A stretch of DNA of 64,000 nt from Phoronis australis (taxonomy: Eukaryota > Phoronida > Phoronidae): NCBI GenBank assembly GCA_002633005.1, contig NMRA01000723.1, positions 67,035-131,034 on the forward strand, in the 5' to 3' direction. Of the stretch, positions 1 to 18,700 are shown piece after piece (the first letter of the stretch is position 1; every line of letters starts with the position of its first letter). Made by a program: the position numbers and the translations under genes. The notes below the pieces were generated by a model. The model saw only the letters and a list, made by a program, of their open reading frames with translations. It searched no databases and had not been told where the DNA came from.

Positions 1-5601
<5,601 letters not shown>

Positions 5602-5924
5602 TTATTTTGTCAAATTTCTGTATAAAAACAAAGACTATGAAAATTTTAGTCTATTACAAGCATGGTTTGTATAATGTAGATGTTACAAAACAACATTTTG
5701 TGAACTTACTATTATTTGCAGTACCGTACTATGCTTTTGAAAATGGAAAAAGGCAATTTTGCTGATTATTTTGTGCGAATTAATGTAGTCAGAAAATAGA
5801 TTATAGGTTAAAGAAAGGAAATGACAGCATTTAAAAGAGGCAACAAACCCGCGCTTTCTTTCAAAAACCAACTTTTGATTTAGCGGACATGTAGTGTTGG
5901 TAAAATAGATTTCATCTTGATCTC

Positions 5925-6600
5925 TTACTCAGACTCTAGGCTTGACACTGCTAGCTCCTTGTCACTGGAAGGCAGCATAGTTCTTAGAGTAGGAGTAAGA
6001 TAAACAATCAGAAAGATTGCAAAGCCAGAGGCAGTCTTCAGAAGAAGACCGTCACCAGTGTTTCCGGCATTTAACTTCTTTAAACTAAAGGTGAGGGTGG
6101 CCCACACCCACCAGCACCAAAGTAGGCCAACTAGTACTGGATGGATGACGTCAGCCTCTGGCTAGCAGGGGGCATGAGAAACGACTGGCCACTATAAGGA
6201 CTCCACTATCAGGTCTTTTCATTTCTCTTCCACCAAATCCACATTGACGTTTAACCTCAGCTGCAGTACATATCTGTCTGACAAATCGGTTCTTGTCAGA
6301 GGGTGGTAAACATGTCTTACTGATGACAGGCCATAAAGAAGAGCCAGAAGAGCTTCTTGACAGTCAACAAACTGATGTAGAGTACCCCTAGTTTCGCAAG
6401 TTTTGACATTTTTTAAAAGACCTTGTACATGGTCATCTTGAATTCACGATTCACCTCAATACGTGGTTCATATGGGACAGTTAGTTTGAGTAGAACCATT
6501 TTCTTGGTTAATTCTGACCAGATAACAATACCTGGGCATTTCCCAGTTTCAGAGGTGACTTTAGAGTAGGAGCCTTCAGCCTTTACTGAAATCTGTGCAT
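5925..6600 (-). mobile_element. Decayed retroelement C-terminal fragment
   Basis: Minus-strand reading frames broken by stops give GKCPGIVIWSE, then VLLKLTVPYEPRIEVNREF (6415-6585), then CLPPSDKNRFVRQICTAAEV (around 6210-6330). The 'IVIWSE...LTVPxE' pattern resembles a nuclease-like segment found downstream of reverse transcriptase in many invertebrate non-LTR elements. That match rests on my recall of the pattern, not a search. Several stops and frame shifts show it is dead. Confidence 0.4.
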
Positions 6601-6796
6601 GGCTAAATCTGTTACACTTCCAAACACATGATTATGTGTGCGACCAACCTTCGAATCCTCACATGGTCTGACAAAATTCATGAGATTACTTGGTTTTGAA
6701 TCGGATGCATTACTGATTGCCAATTACAAGGATTCCATAATCTTTTCCAAACTCTTTTGTGATGCCATGTAAAATGAAAGCGCTCCGAGGAGCGAA

Positions 6797-7115
6797 CCTT
6801 GGCGAAATTAACCAAAAAGATGACGATAAAGATGATGACAAAGATGACGAATATGACGGCGATGGTGGCGAGGATGAACAAAAGAAGTAATAATAACATA
6901 CACATGACGAACGTATGTATAAGTCCGAAATTAGTAAGAAAAAGGATACAGTCTTGTGCGACACTTGGCGAAATTAACGGAAAAGATAACGACGGAGATG
7001 ATGACGAAGATGATGACGATGATGACGAATATGATGATGGTGGTGGCGATGATGAACAACATCACAACATTCATATGACGAACTTAGATGTCATAAATCA
7101 ATAAGAAATAGACTA
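6797..7115. repeat. Two tandem copies of a GAT/GAC-rich block
   Basis: Two diverged units of about 160 bp start at CCTTGGCGAAATTAAC (6797) and CACTTGGCGAAATTAAC (6960). Each continues with runs of gatgatgac and then GATGAACAA and CATATGACGAAC or similar. The plus frame reads as a run of aspartates, but there is no gene context. I treat the open frame as a by-product of the trinucleotide repeat. Confidence 0.65.
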
Positions 7116-7479
7116 CAGTCTAGTTCAATAGAAGATAAACCAACATCAATGCAGCAAGAGCGCTCAACAAAGGAACAGCGTTATCAGAAAATCTCAAATA
7201 ACTCGAAAAGTAGACGTCCTAGCGAAAAATGGAAAACATCTTCTGAAAGCCCGTTCAAAATTCTATCTAAACTGATGGTATCATTTAATTCCGTAAATTT
7301 TTCGAAAAAAATGAAATTTTGAGTTTTTTTAAGAAATTCAAAGTCAAATAACTCGAAAACGGTAAGTCTGAGAAAAAAATTGTTACAGGCCATTTGAAAG
7401 AATATACTTCAAAGAATCCACATGCAAAAAATCACGTCTTTTTCTCTTCCCGTTTAAAATCGCACTCCAGCACGACTGA

Positions 7480-7999
7480 AAATGGGTCAACATGCGCCAG
7501 ATCCGCCATCTTGAAAGCAACTTCCGGTTTTTTGGTTTTGTATAATAGCATGTCATAAGAAACTAATACCTGTAAAAATTCGAAGGAATTGCTCTGATAA
7601 TGCGCCCTCTACAGGAGAAAACGTTTTTAGGCCAAAATCGAGGTGCGCATGCGCGATCGCCGATATTTCCGCCATCTTTAACCGGAAGTAAACAATTTCC
7701 GGTATACTTGTAGCAAACTTCCGGTCCATTTACTGTGCCGATTCTTAGCCTTTTACGTAAAAAATTGTAGCCTCCAGAAGCATTTGAACCTTTAAATGGA
7801 AACAAAATGGCCGCCACAGCCGCCATCTTGGATCCGATTTTGACGAAAAACAATAGGCTTCCAGAACTTCCGGAAGTACGTGTTATGTGTAAATTTCGTG
7901 ATGATCGGACGAAAATTGCGACCTGTATCGTGCAAACAAACAAAAAAAAACAAACTTAGTGGAAGAGCAACATACTTGGCGAAATTTATTTCGCCAAGT
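7480..7999. repeat. Repeat with CCGGAAGT/GCCATCTT motifs and a 26-bp terminal palindrome
   Basis: The block has several CCGCCATCTT and CTTCCGG motifs, GATCGGACGAAAATTGCGAC, an A-rich stretch, and ends in ACTTGGCGAAAT-TT-ATTTCGCCAAGT (7974-7999, 12-bp perfect arms). The arm sequence also occurs at the unit borders at 6799 and 6963. The whole 6.8-8.0 kb segment is therefore probably one composite mobile element. I found no transposase. Confidence 0.5.
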
Positions 8000-10618
8000 A
8001 AAAATCAGTCGCTTGACGATGACACTGAGCAACTCGATAAAACATGAGACAAGCCTCGCAGCTTTATCGCTACACAATACACAAAGGTCAGTGCCAACAA
8101 GACCCTACTTTTTCAAGGGTAACTAGATAGGCAATCGTATGTTTCAGATCAAACAAAACATAAGGATGTGACCGTCAGCGTTGCTTTAAAAGGTTGATGA
8201 TTTTAACGCGTGATTCAGTTACAGTTTTTGCATCAGAATAAGGAGACTTTTGCTGCGTTTATCTGAAGTTGTGAAAGCAGTGTATCTGAGTTCACAAGTT
8301 GTGACTCGTGCTCATTTGGCCAAATTCACTGTGATCACAATCAGGTAACTGAAGAAAGACTTTATCCCTCAATCTTCACGACTTGTGAAAAACAAGGTGG
8401 ACGAGATAGAAATTGTTAAGGTAAAATCAAAAACATTTGGTAGTTTGTAAGAAATACTAAACAAATCGAAGACGTTCAACAGTTTAGATGCTAAAGCGGG
8501 ATACAATCCATCTGTCTGCTATATGAGAAAATCCAATATTGTTTCATAATTATTCTTGGCATTAAGGAGTAAATAAGTATAGTGAGCTAAATGGCAACAA
8601 TTGCAATGAATTGCATAATCAAATGAAGCATTCTCAACAGTTTCTTACATTCCACCACATCATCTAATGAGATCTTTCTATACCAGCATTTCTGAAGAAT
8701 CGTTAAAGGAGCACGGAGCTAGAGCTCCATGCACAAAAGGAAAGAAAATCAAAAAATGCAGCATCATCTAGAGTTAGATTTTGATCAAAGGCAAACGGAT
8801 TCAAACTATTGATGAGTTTGTAAACAGTAGATATATGATACACAATCGCGTGTGGTCCCACCACGTGACCTACTACATGAACTTGCCTGGAAAGATTGCT
8901 GACCCTTACCCGGGCCGGGCTTGAATGAAATTTCAAAAAGGTTTGTCAAAAGATACTGGAGGTATGGTACAAGAAATCAAAAAATTAGCAAACCTTCAAC
9001 ATAGCATATACTTGGCAAAATTTTACCTCACCATGGCAACAACACAATTTTACAACATAAGTGGCATAAGTGGGGCCTAAATCAAAACATTTTTGACAGC
9101 AGTCAGCACTTGACGAGGTTAACATAATTCCACTTTTGTCCAAATTTACTGCATGAATTTTAGATTTTAACACAAAACAGCCACTGCGGTAGAGCATAGT
9201 TGGGCTACGAAGTCACACCACATATGCAGCCTGGGTATAACCTGACCTGCAGATCTACTCAGGCTTCCAACACCAGGGGCAGGGGCAGCTGGCAGGTGAC
9301 TGCTGAAATTGAAGGAATCCAACCGACACACAAACACTGGGCCAATCATCAGGTGTTTGTAGCTTCTTTTACTGTGGTTTTGGCTAGGCAAAATTTTCCT
9401 GAATTTTTGCAGTCGAGAACAACATAATTTACCTACATAAATTTTGAATCGAACTATGCAGATTTAAACAGCGAGACGTTGAAAGGTTGTAAAATTTACC
9501 TCATCCATGTCTTGACCTACAAAAGGCCCCTATAAACTGCAGACAGCTTCTACCTGACCTATTTTGGGGGAACACGTTATCGCTTTCATTGATTCTATTT
9601 TATGTTTGATTAAATTATTTCAAATTCACAAAATTACCAGTTTCGTGATGTCAGTTGTTTGTTAAAATACCAATATAGGTAGCAATGATACTTTGAATTA
9701 CTAACTAAAAACTGTTCCGTGAATTTAAAGAATGGTGCAAATTGTCTCTCCCAGATCATGTGATATTTCAAAATGGTGGTACCCTGAAGGAAGAGGGAAG
9801 TGAGTTTTGCTGAAATGTTTTGAAATACTTCATTACACTCCTCGAAGTAGTAATCATTCTCATTTGCACTTTTCATCAATGTACTCTTGTAGTATTGGCA
9901 CATTCAGTGATATTAAGCTATGGCTAGTGTTTTATGGTTGTAAAACTGACTTTAAAATAAACTTCAAGGAGGTTCTTACTATCGTAGCCTCGGCCCCAGG
10001 CTCAGGTCTTCTACTACTACTAGTATACTAGTCGGTAAACCAACCCTGTTTAAATTAGTAAAAATAGTAAAAATAAAGTGTCGGTACTAATATATCTCTA
10101 AATATTCCCCACATTTCACCCGCTCTTTATTAAAGGCATGACACAGACTGCATTTATAGGGGTTCTATCTCACTGCAAGTGTGAATAGACTCCAGTAGTT
10201 ACGTACCGTCGTACCCGTATCTGTTTAGAGATTCCTCTCGTCATCCGTACCCCACTGTTAGTTATAATGACTGATGTTCATGCTGTATATCACCATGCGG
10301 TCACCTGTGCTATTTTATTTATATCCATCTATTCAGCAGTCTGTATCATGGCTTGACAATTAAAGAGCGCATTGCTCGAAATGAGGGGAATATTTTAATA
10401 TATTTTAATCCTGACGATCGTCGTTTTATTTTTTACTATTCTTATCTGTCGGTAACTGCACAGCATTCCAGCACCTATTTTATTTGTCGAAATTTAGAGC
10501 TGAGTATTGACTACAGGTCTTCATGCTAATTATAGTTAAGTTAACTAGTATGTGTTTAATATTTTACTTAATACTATTTTCATTTGTAACATTTATATAC
10601 AGATGATAATTTTGGATT
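8000..10618. other. Intergenic DNA without recognisable genes
   Basis: All open frames are short and lack splice context or family resemblance. A perfect 14-bp palindrome ACTAGTATACTAGT lies at 10019-10032. The missing first exon and promoter of the PCGF gene may lie here or further right, but I could not assign them. Confidence 0.5.
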
Positions 10619-11297
10619 GTTTATAGACACATTTATTTATTTATTTATTTAAACTTCTTTAAAAGACTGGGTGACCACTCAGTGAATACACTGATTTTCA
10701 AGTGGGCCCAGTCGGAAATAATTACATGAAGTAAAATACAGGCAGCTATGTACAATTAGATTGAAAAGATAATAAGTAAAATGAATTAGTATGAAATTAG
10801 TTAATATGTATAATTTGATGAAAAATAACATAAAATAGAGTAAAATAGTGATTAGCTGAGGCCTACAGTAACGAACCACGCACAAAGTCCCATTACTTCT
10901 GTTTGAACACGTGGATATTGGGCTCGTTAGCGATGGCAATCCCCAGCCCGTTGTAAGCGACAGCACCTCTGTAGGCAAAAGTTCTTGTGCCACAGTTGTT
11001 TTTAGGTTTAATTGGTACCAAGCAGGCAGAAACATTCGCTCTAGTATTGTAATTGTGAGAATCTCTGACTGCCTTGAATTTAGTAGTTAGGTAATTAGGT
11101 GTGAGGCTATGTGTGGCTGTGTACACCATAAAGTTTAAATGAAAGGCACGCCTGCTAACCAGACTGCACCAACCAAGTTTATCTAGGAGTTCAAAAATAG
11201 GAAAGTCACATGCACAGCACTTCATGACATCATTACTCTGACATAGGTGAATGCATTTTCGGATGCTCCAATCCAGTAGCCTGGCTGGCTCAGTCAC
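10619..11297 (-). mobile_element. 3' end of a CR1/L2-like non-LTR retrotransposon (defective)
   Basis: The minus frame at 10893-11297 reads as the end of a CR1/L2-type ORF2 downstream of the reverse transcriptase: LLDKLGWCSLVSRRAFHL, then MVYTATHSLTPNYL, then GTRTFAYRGAVAYNGLGI. This fits the familiar pattern 'L-W-L-P-V-R-R ... YKALHGLAPSYL ... T-R ... W-N-S-L'. A 3' tail with GGGCCCACTTGAAAATCAG follows, and the element ends in a (AAAT)n-type tail at 10628-10650 on the minus strand. It is 5' truncated, as is usual for these elements. Confidence 0.75.
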
Positions 11298-12746
11298 TTA
11301 GTCTATTATCATTTTGTTCAAATGATTAAAATATATATTTTTGTCGCGCCAGAGTTATTTTGACGCCACATGGGGAAGCTAAAATGAAAAAAAAGCTCAT
11401 AAAAATGAAATCTAGTTTAGAAAAGTCGTATCTGGCAGTCCTGTTCACTATAACACTATGGTAAACATTCAGATATCAATGGTACATCGCTACTCGGTCT
11501 TAGATATTTACTTGGTCTGTGAGTTCAGACCATGTTAGCAAAGCAAGTTAACTTGGAGGCTTACTGGAGGCTTACGTGGTCTATGACATGTCCATCTGAA
11601 CCTATTTTTGAATTTCAACTTGAGCTCAAATTTGTGTATAATCTAAACCGTTTAAAACGTGACTCAAAATGTGAATTTCTGGATCCTGTGTTACATACAG
11701 TCAAATATACGCCAGTCCAAATCCTTTTGATTTGCTTTGGAACAATTGCTCTTTCGCTGATTGGGGTTTGGATGCTATGCTCGTTCACTGGTGGCCGGTG
11801 TTCGACACATGCCATGGACTAGTGGATTTTTCACACAATGATGCTCAACTACATTGAGATCCACAACTGGGATATGCACGTGCATGATGTCCCAAGAAGC
11901 AGGACCAACCTGCCAGACAGTCCAGCACATTGAGTGTTGTTGAAGGAAAATTCCAAGACTATCACCTCTGATACTGCGATTGACGCCAAGCGGTGCCCCC
12001 CCCCACTCTGCATAATTGAGAGGATTGTTGTGAATTTCCAATTTCGGGTGCGACATACGGTTAAATAAAGACCTTTCTAAATCATTCACTACAGCACAAT
12101 TGCTCTTTGGCCAATTGGTTTGTGTAGATACTCTACTCACACGTCAGTGCCTCGTGATTGACATTGCCAGGTGGAATTTTCTATAGAAAATAGACCAGTT
12201 ATGCTTCAAAATTAGTAAACTTACCAATTTGTACTCAAATCATGCAGCGTACTCGGTCAAATTTGACTCAGAGATTTGATCATGGCCCTTAAAGTCGCCA
12301 GGCAGTTAAAAATTCAAAGTTACCTCATGGTAAATGTATATATTTTAAAATTGAGGGCTACACAATCAGTTGAATTTCAAAAACTGAACTTATTTGGGTC
12401 ATAGAGTCTCATGAATTTCTTGACCCAATGTTTACTCCCTTGGGACTGTGCCCTGCTTGTACCAGGGCACTTTGCTGCTGTAAGATTATAAAACCATATT
12501 TCACCCACGGTTTTGGGAATGTAATCAGTAAACATCTCAAAATGCTAGGGAAATACTACAAATAGTGAAAAATCATTTTTCATCTGGGAAGTTTTCATAT
12601 TTTTACCTTCAAATCTATAATATACGAGAGATGTCACTTCTCCGACCCATTTCTCTCTCTGTAAATTTTATTCCTTGTCTCCAGAACGCATAAATGTGAC
12701 CAGCATGCCAAATCTCAGTATATACAACCGTGTTGTTTATTTGTAG
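11298..12746. other. Intergenic DNA upstream of HPS1
   Basis: A 96-codon plus frame at 11532-11822 and an overlapping 121-codon minus frame at 11775-12140 have no recognisable domain or splice partners. The HPS1 promoter should lie in or before this stretch, but no clear core element was seen. Confidence 0.4.
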
Positions 12747-12799
12747 CTATGCACGTCATATACCAGTGTGAAAATGAAGGGTATAGTGGTGTTCAGTGA
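12747..12799 (+). promoter_or_regulatory. HPS1 leader with an overlapping upstream ORF
   Basis: TTATTTGTAG at 12737-12746 looks like a 3' splice site, so the HPS1 start exon probably begins at 12747 after a noncoding first exon. An ATG at 12749 opens a 17-codon frame including the stop, which ends at 12799, 26 bases past the HPS1 ATG at 12774 and in another frame. If transcribed, this overlapping uORF could lower HPS1 translation. Confidence 0.45.
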
Positions 12800-15700
12800 T
12801 GCTAATGACCTGGCCTTTCTTTACACTGACCCTGACTACAAGCATCACCTTATTGAAAAGGCTTTAGCTACTGGACTTATTGAGGTGAGTACCGAGGGGA
12901 AACTCTTGACTCAGTTTTGGATTAGGCTTCACCGCTTTAGTCTTCATCTATACCTTATCACAATTCTTTATCTAACAAAATTTATAGTATAGCTACATCA
13001 GTTATTGTTTTATTAATCAGTTTGTTCTGCTCAAATAGATTAGGACTACATTCGGAGAAGCAAGACAATCACAAAACCATGAGTTTTCTTCTCAGCGTCT
13101 TCCACACATGTAACTAAACACAGTACAGCACCATGTTTGAAAAGCACAGTTTTTTGGATTGAAATTTGTTGTATAGCTGTACTTATTTTGGATTACTTTA
13201 CCATTGATTGACGTTGTATAGCTGTACTTATTTTAGATTACTATACCATTAATTGAAATTGTTGTGTAGCTGTACTTATTTTGGATTATTTTACCATTGA
13301 TTGACACTGTTGTGTAGCTGTGCTTATTTTTCACTATTTTCCAGTAAACTTGGTAGTGACAAGCTCAGCAGGTAAAAATAATGAAGCTAGGTCTGTTTAT
13401 ATGAAATTGTGTGAAGGGAGATTAGAAAGCCAAAATATAACATGTAATTTGCATCATGTTTTGAATTTTTGCTCAGGGAGAACCCTGCTCTTACAATTCA
13501 GCCTTTCAAAAGCTGATTACTCTCCAATGGAAACTTTACCAATGTGTGGCATACTCATAATACAAAGCAAACCAATGACAGACTAAAAAAATTTCTTTTT
13601 TTTGTGTTGTTTAGAGCTTTGAAATGTCTAATCTATTGTGTGCTAAATAATTTTATGTTTCTTGAGGAAGAGTACTATAAGTATGACTAAGTGTGTTAAT
13701 TTATAGGAGAACTCCCAGAAGAAGGAACTGAACCCAGACGTGGTGGTCCAACTCTTTATGCCTCTTGTAGCCTCGTGTAGGTTCATGGTAGCTCAGGTCA
13801 AGAATGCATACACATCAGTTGAGTTGGAAAATGGATTCACCTTAGTATTTGAAAGTGTAAGTTTTCATTTCAAAACATTTCTTTGAGAGTTGAAATGCAA
13901 ATTGTGATAAAGCACATAGTTTCAGCAAAATATCATTTTGTTTTTTATTTTCTTTTTTTTCTAAACCTTTAAACCAAGATATTGTAATCACAGCCTAAAT
14001 GTCACCATAATGACTCTGGATATGGTGTATTTTATAAGTTAAAGAAACAACATTTTTATGACATTCATATTTCTATTTTTTAACATTTTATATGACATTC
14101 ATATTTCCATTTTTAGATCAAATTGTGATGATAGACATTCTTCAACAAAATTAAGACATCTGCTCTTCATATTTAATTGCTTTTGCTGTCTAGGAAGTAA
14201 CTGTGTATTAATTACTGACTGAGTGACTTGATTGGTTGCTTATAGTTTGGTAGCCTTCTTCTGATTGGTGTAAATGGAGATGGGGAGGAGGATGAGTCAT
14301 TTCTCCGGCGGAAGGTGCTGGTGTTTAAGAAGATCATACAGTTTCACTTTGGTCCAGCAATAGAAAGGTACGCGTGACATGAGCGCAGCAGTGAACTGTG
14401 GCGCGTACACAATGGAGAGTCATGTAGGATTGTGGTTCTCGGCAAGAGTTCCTAGCCTCGAATTGGTGGAAAAATTCAAATTAAGCTGAATTTTTGTATG
14501 TTGTACATCGAAACAAATTATCATCATGGATCTGTGTACAGAAAATCCCCAAATGCTGTGTGTCTTTGCAAAGTTTAATATAAAAACATAGAAATCTTAT
14601 TGGTGTCTCTAGAAAAGTCTGTAACATTACCAATCAAATGATGCTGACATCAATGGGGTTGTGGAAAAATTCAAAACTGTGTGACATGTCTAGTTTCAAT
14701 TCCAAAAATTCAAAACCAATCACAAATGATAAAAACCAGGATTCAGCAACTTTTATTATGTCAAGCACATGTCACCATGCATGGTTAGTGCAGTACAGTT
14801 GTCACGAAACCATTTGTGGTAAAAATTTGACCATTTCTAACACTGTCGCCGAGAAGTGAAGAATAAACTACACATTTGCAAAGTATTTTTTAATGAAATT
14901 GAATAAAGTTGATCATTTCTTACTTACTTTAGTTTGAATGAGAATGACTAGGTTCTTATCTATAGTTGGTGAGCTACATTTCTGGTGAAAACTGTGAAGT
15001 TTAGAACTTTGAGACTGTCGTCAAAAACTATGTGCAGGCTAAAGTGTTTGAATGGAAATTAACCAAGTCTCACATAAGTGGCCTGGTCTTGACAAAGTTT
15101 GTGAAGTCAAGTTGTTGAACCAAGTGGTTAAAAGTTGATGAAAACTGCAAAGAAGGGAATGACATGCGTGAAACTCTTCTTATTTCAAACGTAATTCTTC
15201 CTGTTGAATATCTATCTACTTGCTTCGTTGGATTTTAATTTCTTCTGCATAATACATGATGATGTTTTCAAAGCCACAGACGATTATATTCATTACGAAC
15301 ATACACTATGACCTACAGATCAGGTTTAGTCACTGACTGCTGTACCTGATGGCGGCATAGTAATATATTCATTATGAACATGCAGTATGACCTGCAGGTC
15401 AGGTTTAGTCACTGACTGCTGTACCTGATGGCGGCATAGTAATATGTTCATTATCAACATGCACTATGACCTGAGGTACCTGATGGCGGCATAGTAATAT
15501 GTTCATCATGAACATGCACTATGACCTACAGATCAGGTTTAGTCACTGACTGCTGTACCTGATGACGGCATAGTAATATATTCATCATGAACATGCACTA
15601 TGACCTACAGATCAGGTTTAGTCACTGACTGCTGTACCTGATGGCGGCATAGTGATATGTTCATTATGAACATGCACTATGACCTGCAGGTCAGGTTTAG

Positions 15701-18700
15701 TCACTGACTGCTGTACCTGATGATATTGTAGTGATGTGTTCATGTGACACACATCCTATGACCTAGAAATCAATGACTGTCCAGCTGTACCTGTAACATG
15801 TCAAAGGCCTCTGGATCTCGGCGTTTTGTTTTCAATGTTTCGTATCTTATTTCAGCATTCGCCCAAGTCTGAGTGTGGAAAGAAGAAAGACATGGCAAAA
15901 ATTCTCAAAACTGATTGAGACTTGGTGCAGTCTTGTTAGGGCTGAGCAGAGCTTTCTGGTTGATGTACGTACTAGCTTGTCGTGTGTTATGGGTTTTGTT
16001 CACATCTTCATTGGGTTTATGCAAATTTTAAAACTGTTGTTCTCTTAACTGTTGCGCTAACATTGTTCAGTTGAAGATAATGCATTTGGTGAGTCGTCGG
16101 CTTCTAACACTATTATATTTAATTATATTAATAAACAAATTTGGCTTACTTTGCATAGGCTAGTTGGTCAATTATTGTTAAAGGGGTATTTCGTCGATGT
16201 TTAGCTATCAGTGTTTAATTATTAATTGAAGTACTTAAAATATTGCCTCACTCATTCAATCTTGAATTTTTGTCGAACAAGCTCTGAAGCATTTTCTTGA
16301 GTAACTGATGGTTTTGAAGTTCTTGTTGGTAATGGAAATAGGATCCTGTCATGGTAAGGAATATTAGGAGACTGATTTTATGAGAGTAAAAGGCCGATTC
16401 AATTTTCATTTTTAGCCATCTAAATATAAAGGCGCAATGCAACATCATTTTAAGAGCAATAGGATAGCATAGAGCTAGTTGATGAGTTGACGATGCTTCT
16501 TTTTAGGCTATTGAAAGGTTGCATGTCAGTCAGGGTCTAAATGCTAAATGTGTAGATCTCTTGGAGGTGATTCTGAGCCATGTGCGCACTGTGGGAGACA
16601 AGTACGCTCTTCACGCTGTGTTGACGGTCAATTCAAAACTATTGGCGTTGTTTTCGAGGTAGGTAATCCAGTAAATAGGATTAAACAAAATGGTCAGTTG
16701 TGGGTGATTATGTCTGTGTTCGCAATTCTTGACTGCCGTATGATTTCATATTGCTAAAACTGTGTTCAGTAGTTATTAATCTTTTTCAACCAACCAACTA
16801 ATAGTATGAATTTTGAACTCTGAATAGTTAGAAATGTTATGGTATCTTTACTCTCAGTTACTTCGATAAGGAAAAATAATTTTCTCCATGAAACCAAAAA
16901 GCAAAAATTTCACCTCTTTCTGGTCGGTTATGTCAGCACCAGGAATTGACCAAACACCCTAAATTCAATGATTTTACCCTGGTCAGTTTTTGGAGTACCT
17001 GTGAAGGGACAACAATCTGAGTGCTGAAGCCATTTTGCTGAATTAATCGCTAGAATAAATGCTGTGGAATCTGATTTCGGTAAACAAGCTCAGATAGTTA
17101 AGATCCAAGGCAACTGATGTTTTACAAGGGGAAAAAGTGACAAGAGTGTGGCTTGACATTGGAGAACACAGTGTGTAAAAGTGACAAGAATGTGGCTTGA
17201 CATTGGAGAACACAGTGTGTAAAAGACAGTGTCATTTGGTTTACGCTATTTTGTCACTAGCATTAACTTCCATATTGCCCGTTTTGTAAAGTTATACTAA
17301 GATTCAATAATTTTTTGGTTGTAATTGGATTTCAGTCGGAACGCGTGTGTCCTTCAAACTGAAGATCTTCTGCTACTAATGCTTCTAGTGAAAGAGTCCT
17401 TCCCTCACGAAGAGAAGATCGAGGATTTATTTTCCAAGTCATATGCTGTATCAAATCAAACTAAAATGTAAGTTTTTGATATATTTAATGTGAAAACGTA
17501 CTTTGTAAGATGCTCTGCCATATTTACCGACTGCTGCACTCTTTAGATGTATTAACATGATTAAGACAAGAACTGATGGGACTATAATACACACAAACCA
17601 CATCAACCATGTAGTCTCATAGTTAAGACATTGAAATGTCTCTAGATGGTGATAAGATCTTTTGGTAGAAGATATGCAGCTCCATCTATGGTTCACAGTT
17701 TGAAGATTTAACAAAAAAGGTTCAACATTGCAAAATGCATTTGAATGAAAGAAATTGCATTTTGTCTTTGTTTACTCAGCCTGTCTTGCTCATCAAACAT
17801 AAGTCATTTTAGGGTCTCACAAACTAGAGAGTTGTATGTCAGGTGCCTGCTATATCAACAGGAATGGATCATTCAGAATTGCATATGTAAAATGTGCTGC
17901 AGCCTTTATGACAGTGTCAGCTGTTGCATTGCAAATGCTATATTTCACTCCCTATCGAAAGAGAATATTTTCATGATTCCACGGCACTTCTGAAGTTGTA
18001 TTTGGTTCGATTCACCTTATGTCAAGGCAAGTTATTTGAATTTTCTACCATAGGGTGCGAGTAAACATTAACTGGCATGGATGACTCCAGAAGGTCATGT
18101 TGCTCGCACTAAACTTTTATTGCAAAGCTGCTGGAATACAGCAGTTAAAGTGATTCAGTGGAGAACTTAATGTTTTGCCAAACCTAGTGTGACTACTTTT
18201 GTCATTCTTTCATTGACATTTAAATGTTTGTTGTTCGATCACTTTAATTTACTACTGGATGCCAAGTTTCTGACTCCTGTAAATTAGTAGCCATTACATG
18301 TAAAGCCAAAAATGCATCTTTAGTTATTTCTGGTGTGTACCCCGACTCTTTTTGAAACCTGTGCTCACCAACTAATAAAATGGCTACCCCATGTGTTTTT
18401 TTAATGCTCCACAAAAGCATGTAAGCTTGGGTATGCGATGTTTGAAACACCATCATTTGCCAAGCAAGGAATGAAAAATCAAATTTCACATCATTTGTCT
18501 CTGGTGGATATTTTTTTCGAAAAGTGAGGCATTAAAAATACCACACGATATCAGAACCAACTATTCTTTTTGGGCTCATGTGTTGTTATTTCTCAACACT
18601 TTTAGTAATTCATGGCCACAGTGTGAGTTTTATGTTTAGGAAAGTGAACAAGGCTGATAAAAAAGAATCTCCGCGGACGTCCTTTGATGTCTACGAGAAT

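Noticed and set aside
5683-5871. Open minus frame ending at a GTAAGT donor, a possible first PCGF exon
   Set aside because: Phase fits, but its sequence is hydrophobic and unlike any PCGF N-terminus; no support beyond the donor.
6799-7104. 101-codon Asp-rich plus-strand frame
   Set aside because: It is produced by gatgatgac repeats, spans two tandem repeat units and has no splice or family support.
11532-11822. 96-codon plus-strand frame with a hydrophobic C-terminus
   Set aside because: No recognised domain, no splice partners, and an overlapping frame on the other strand; probably chance.
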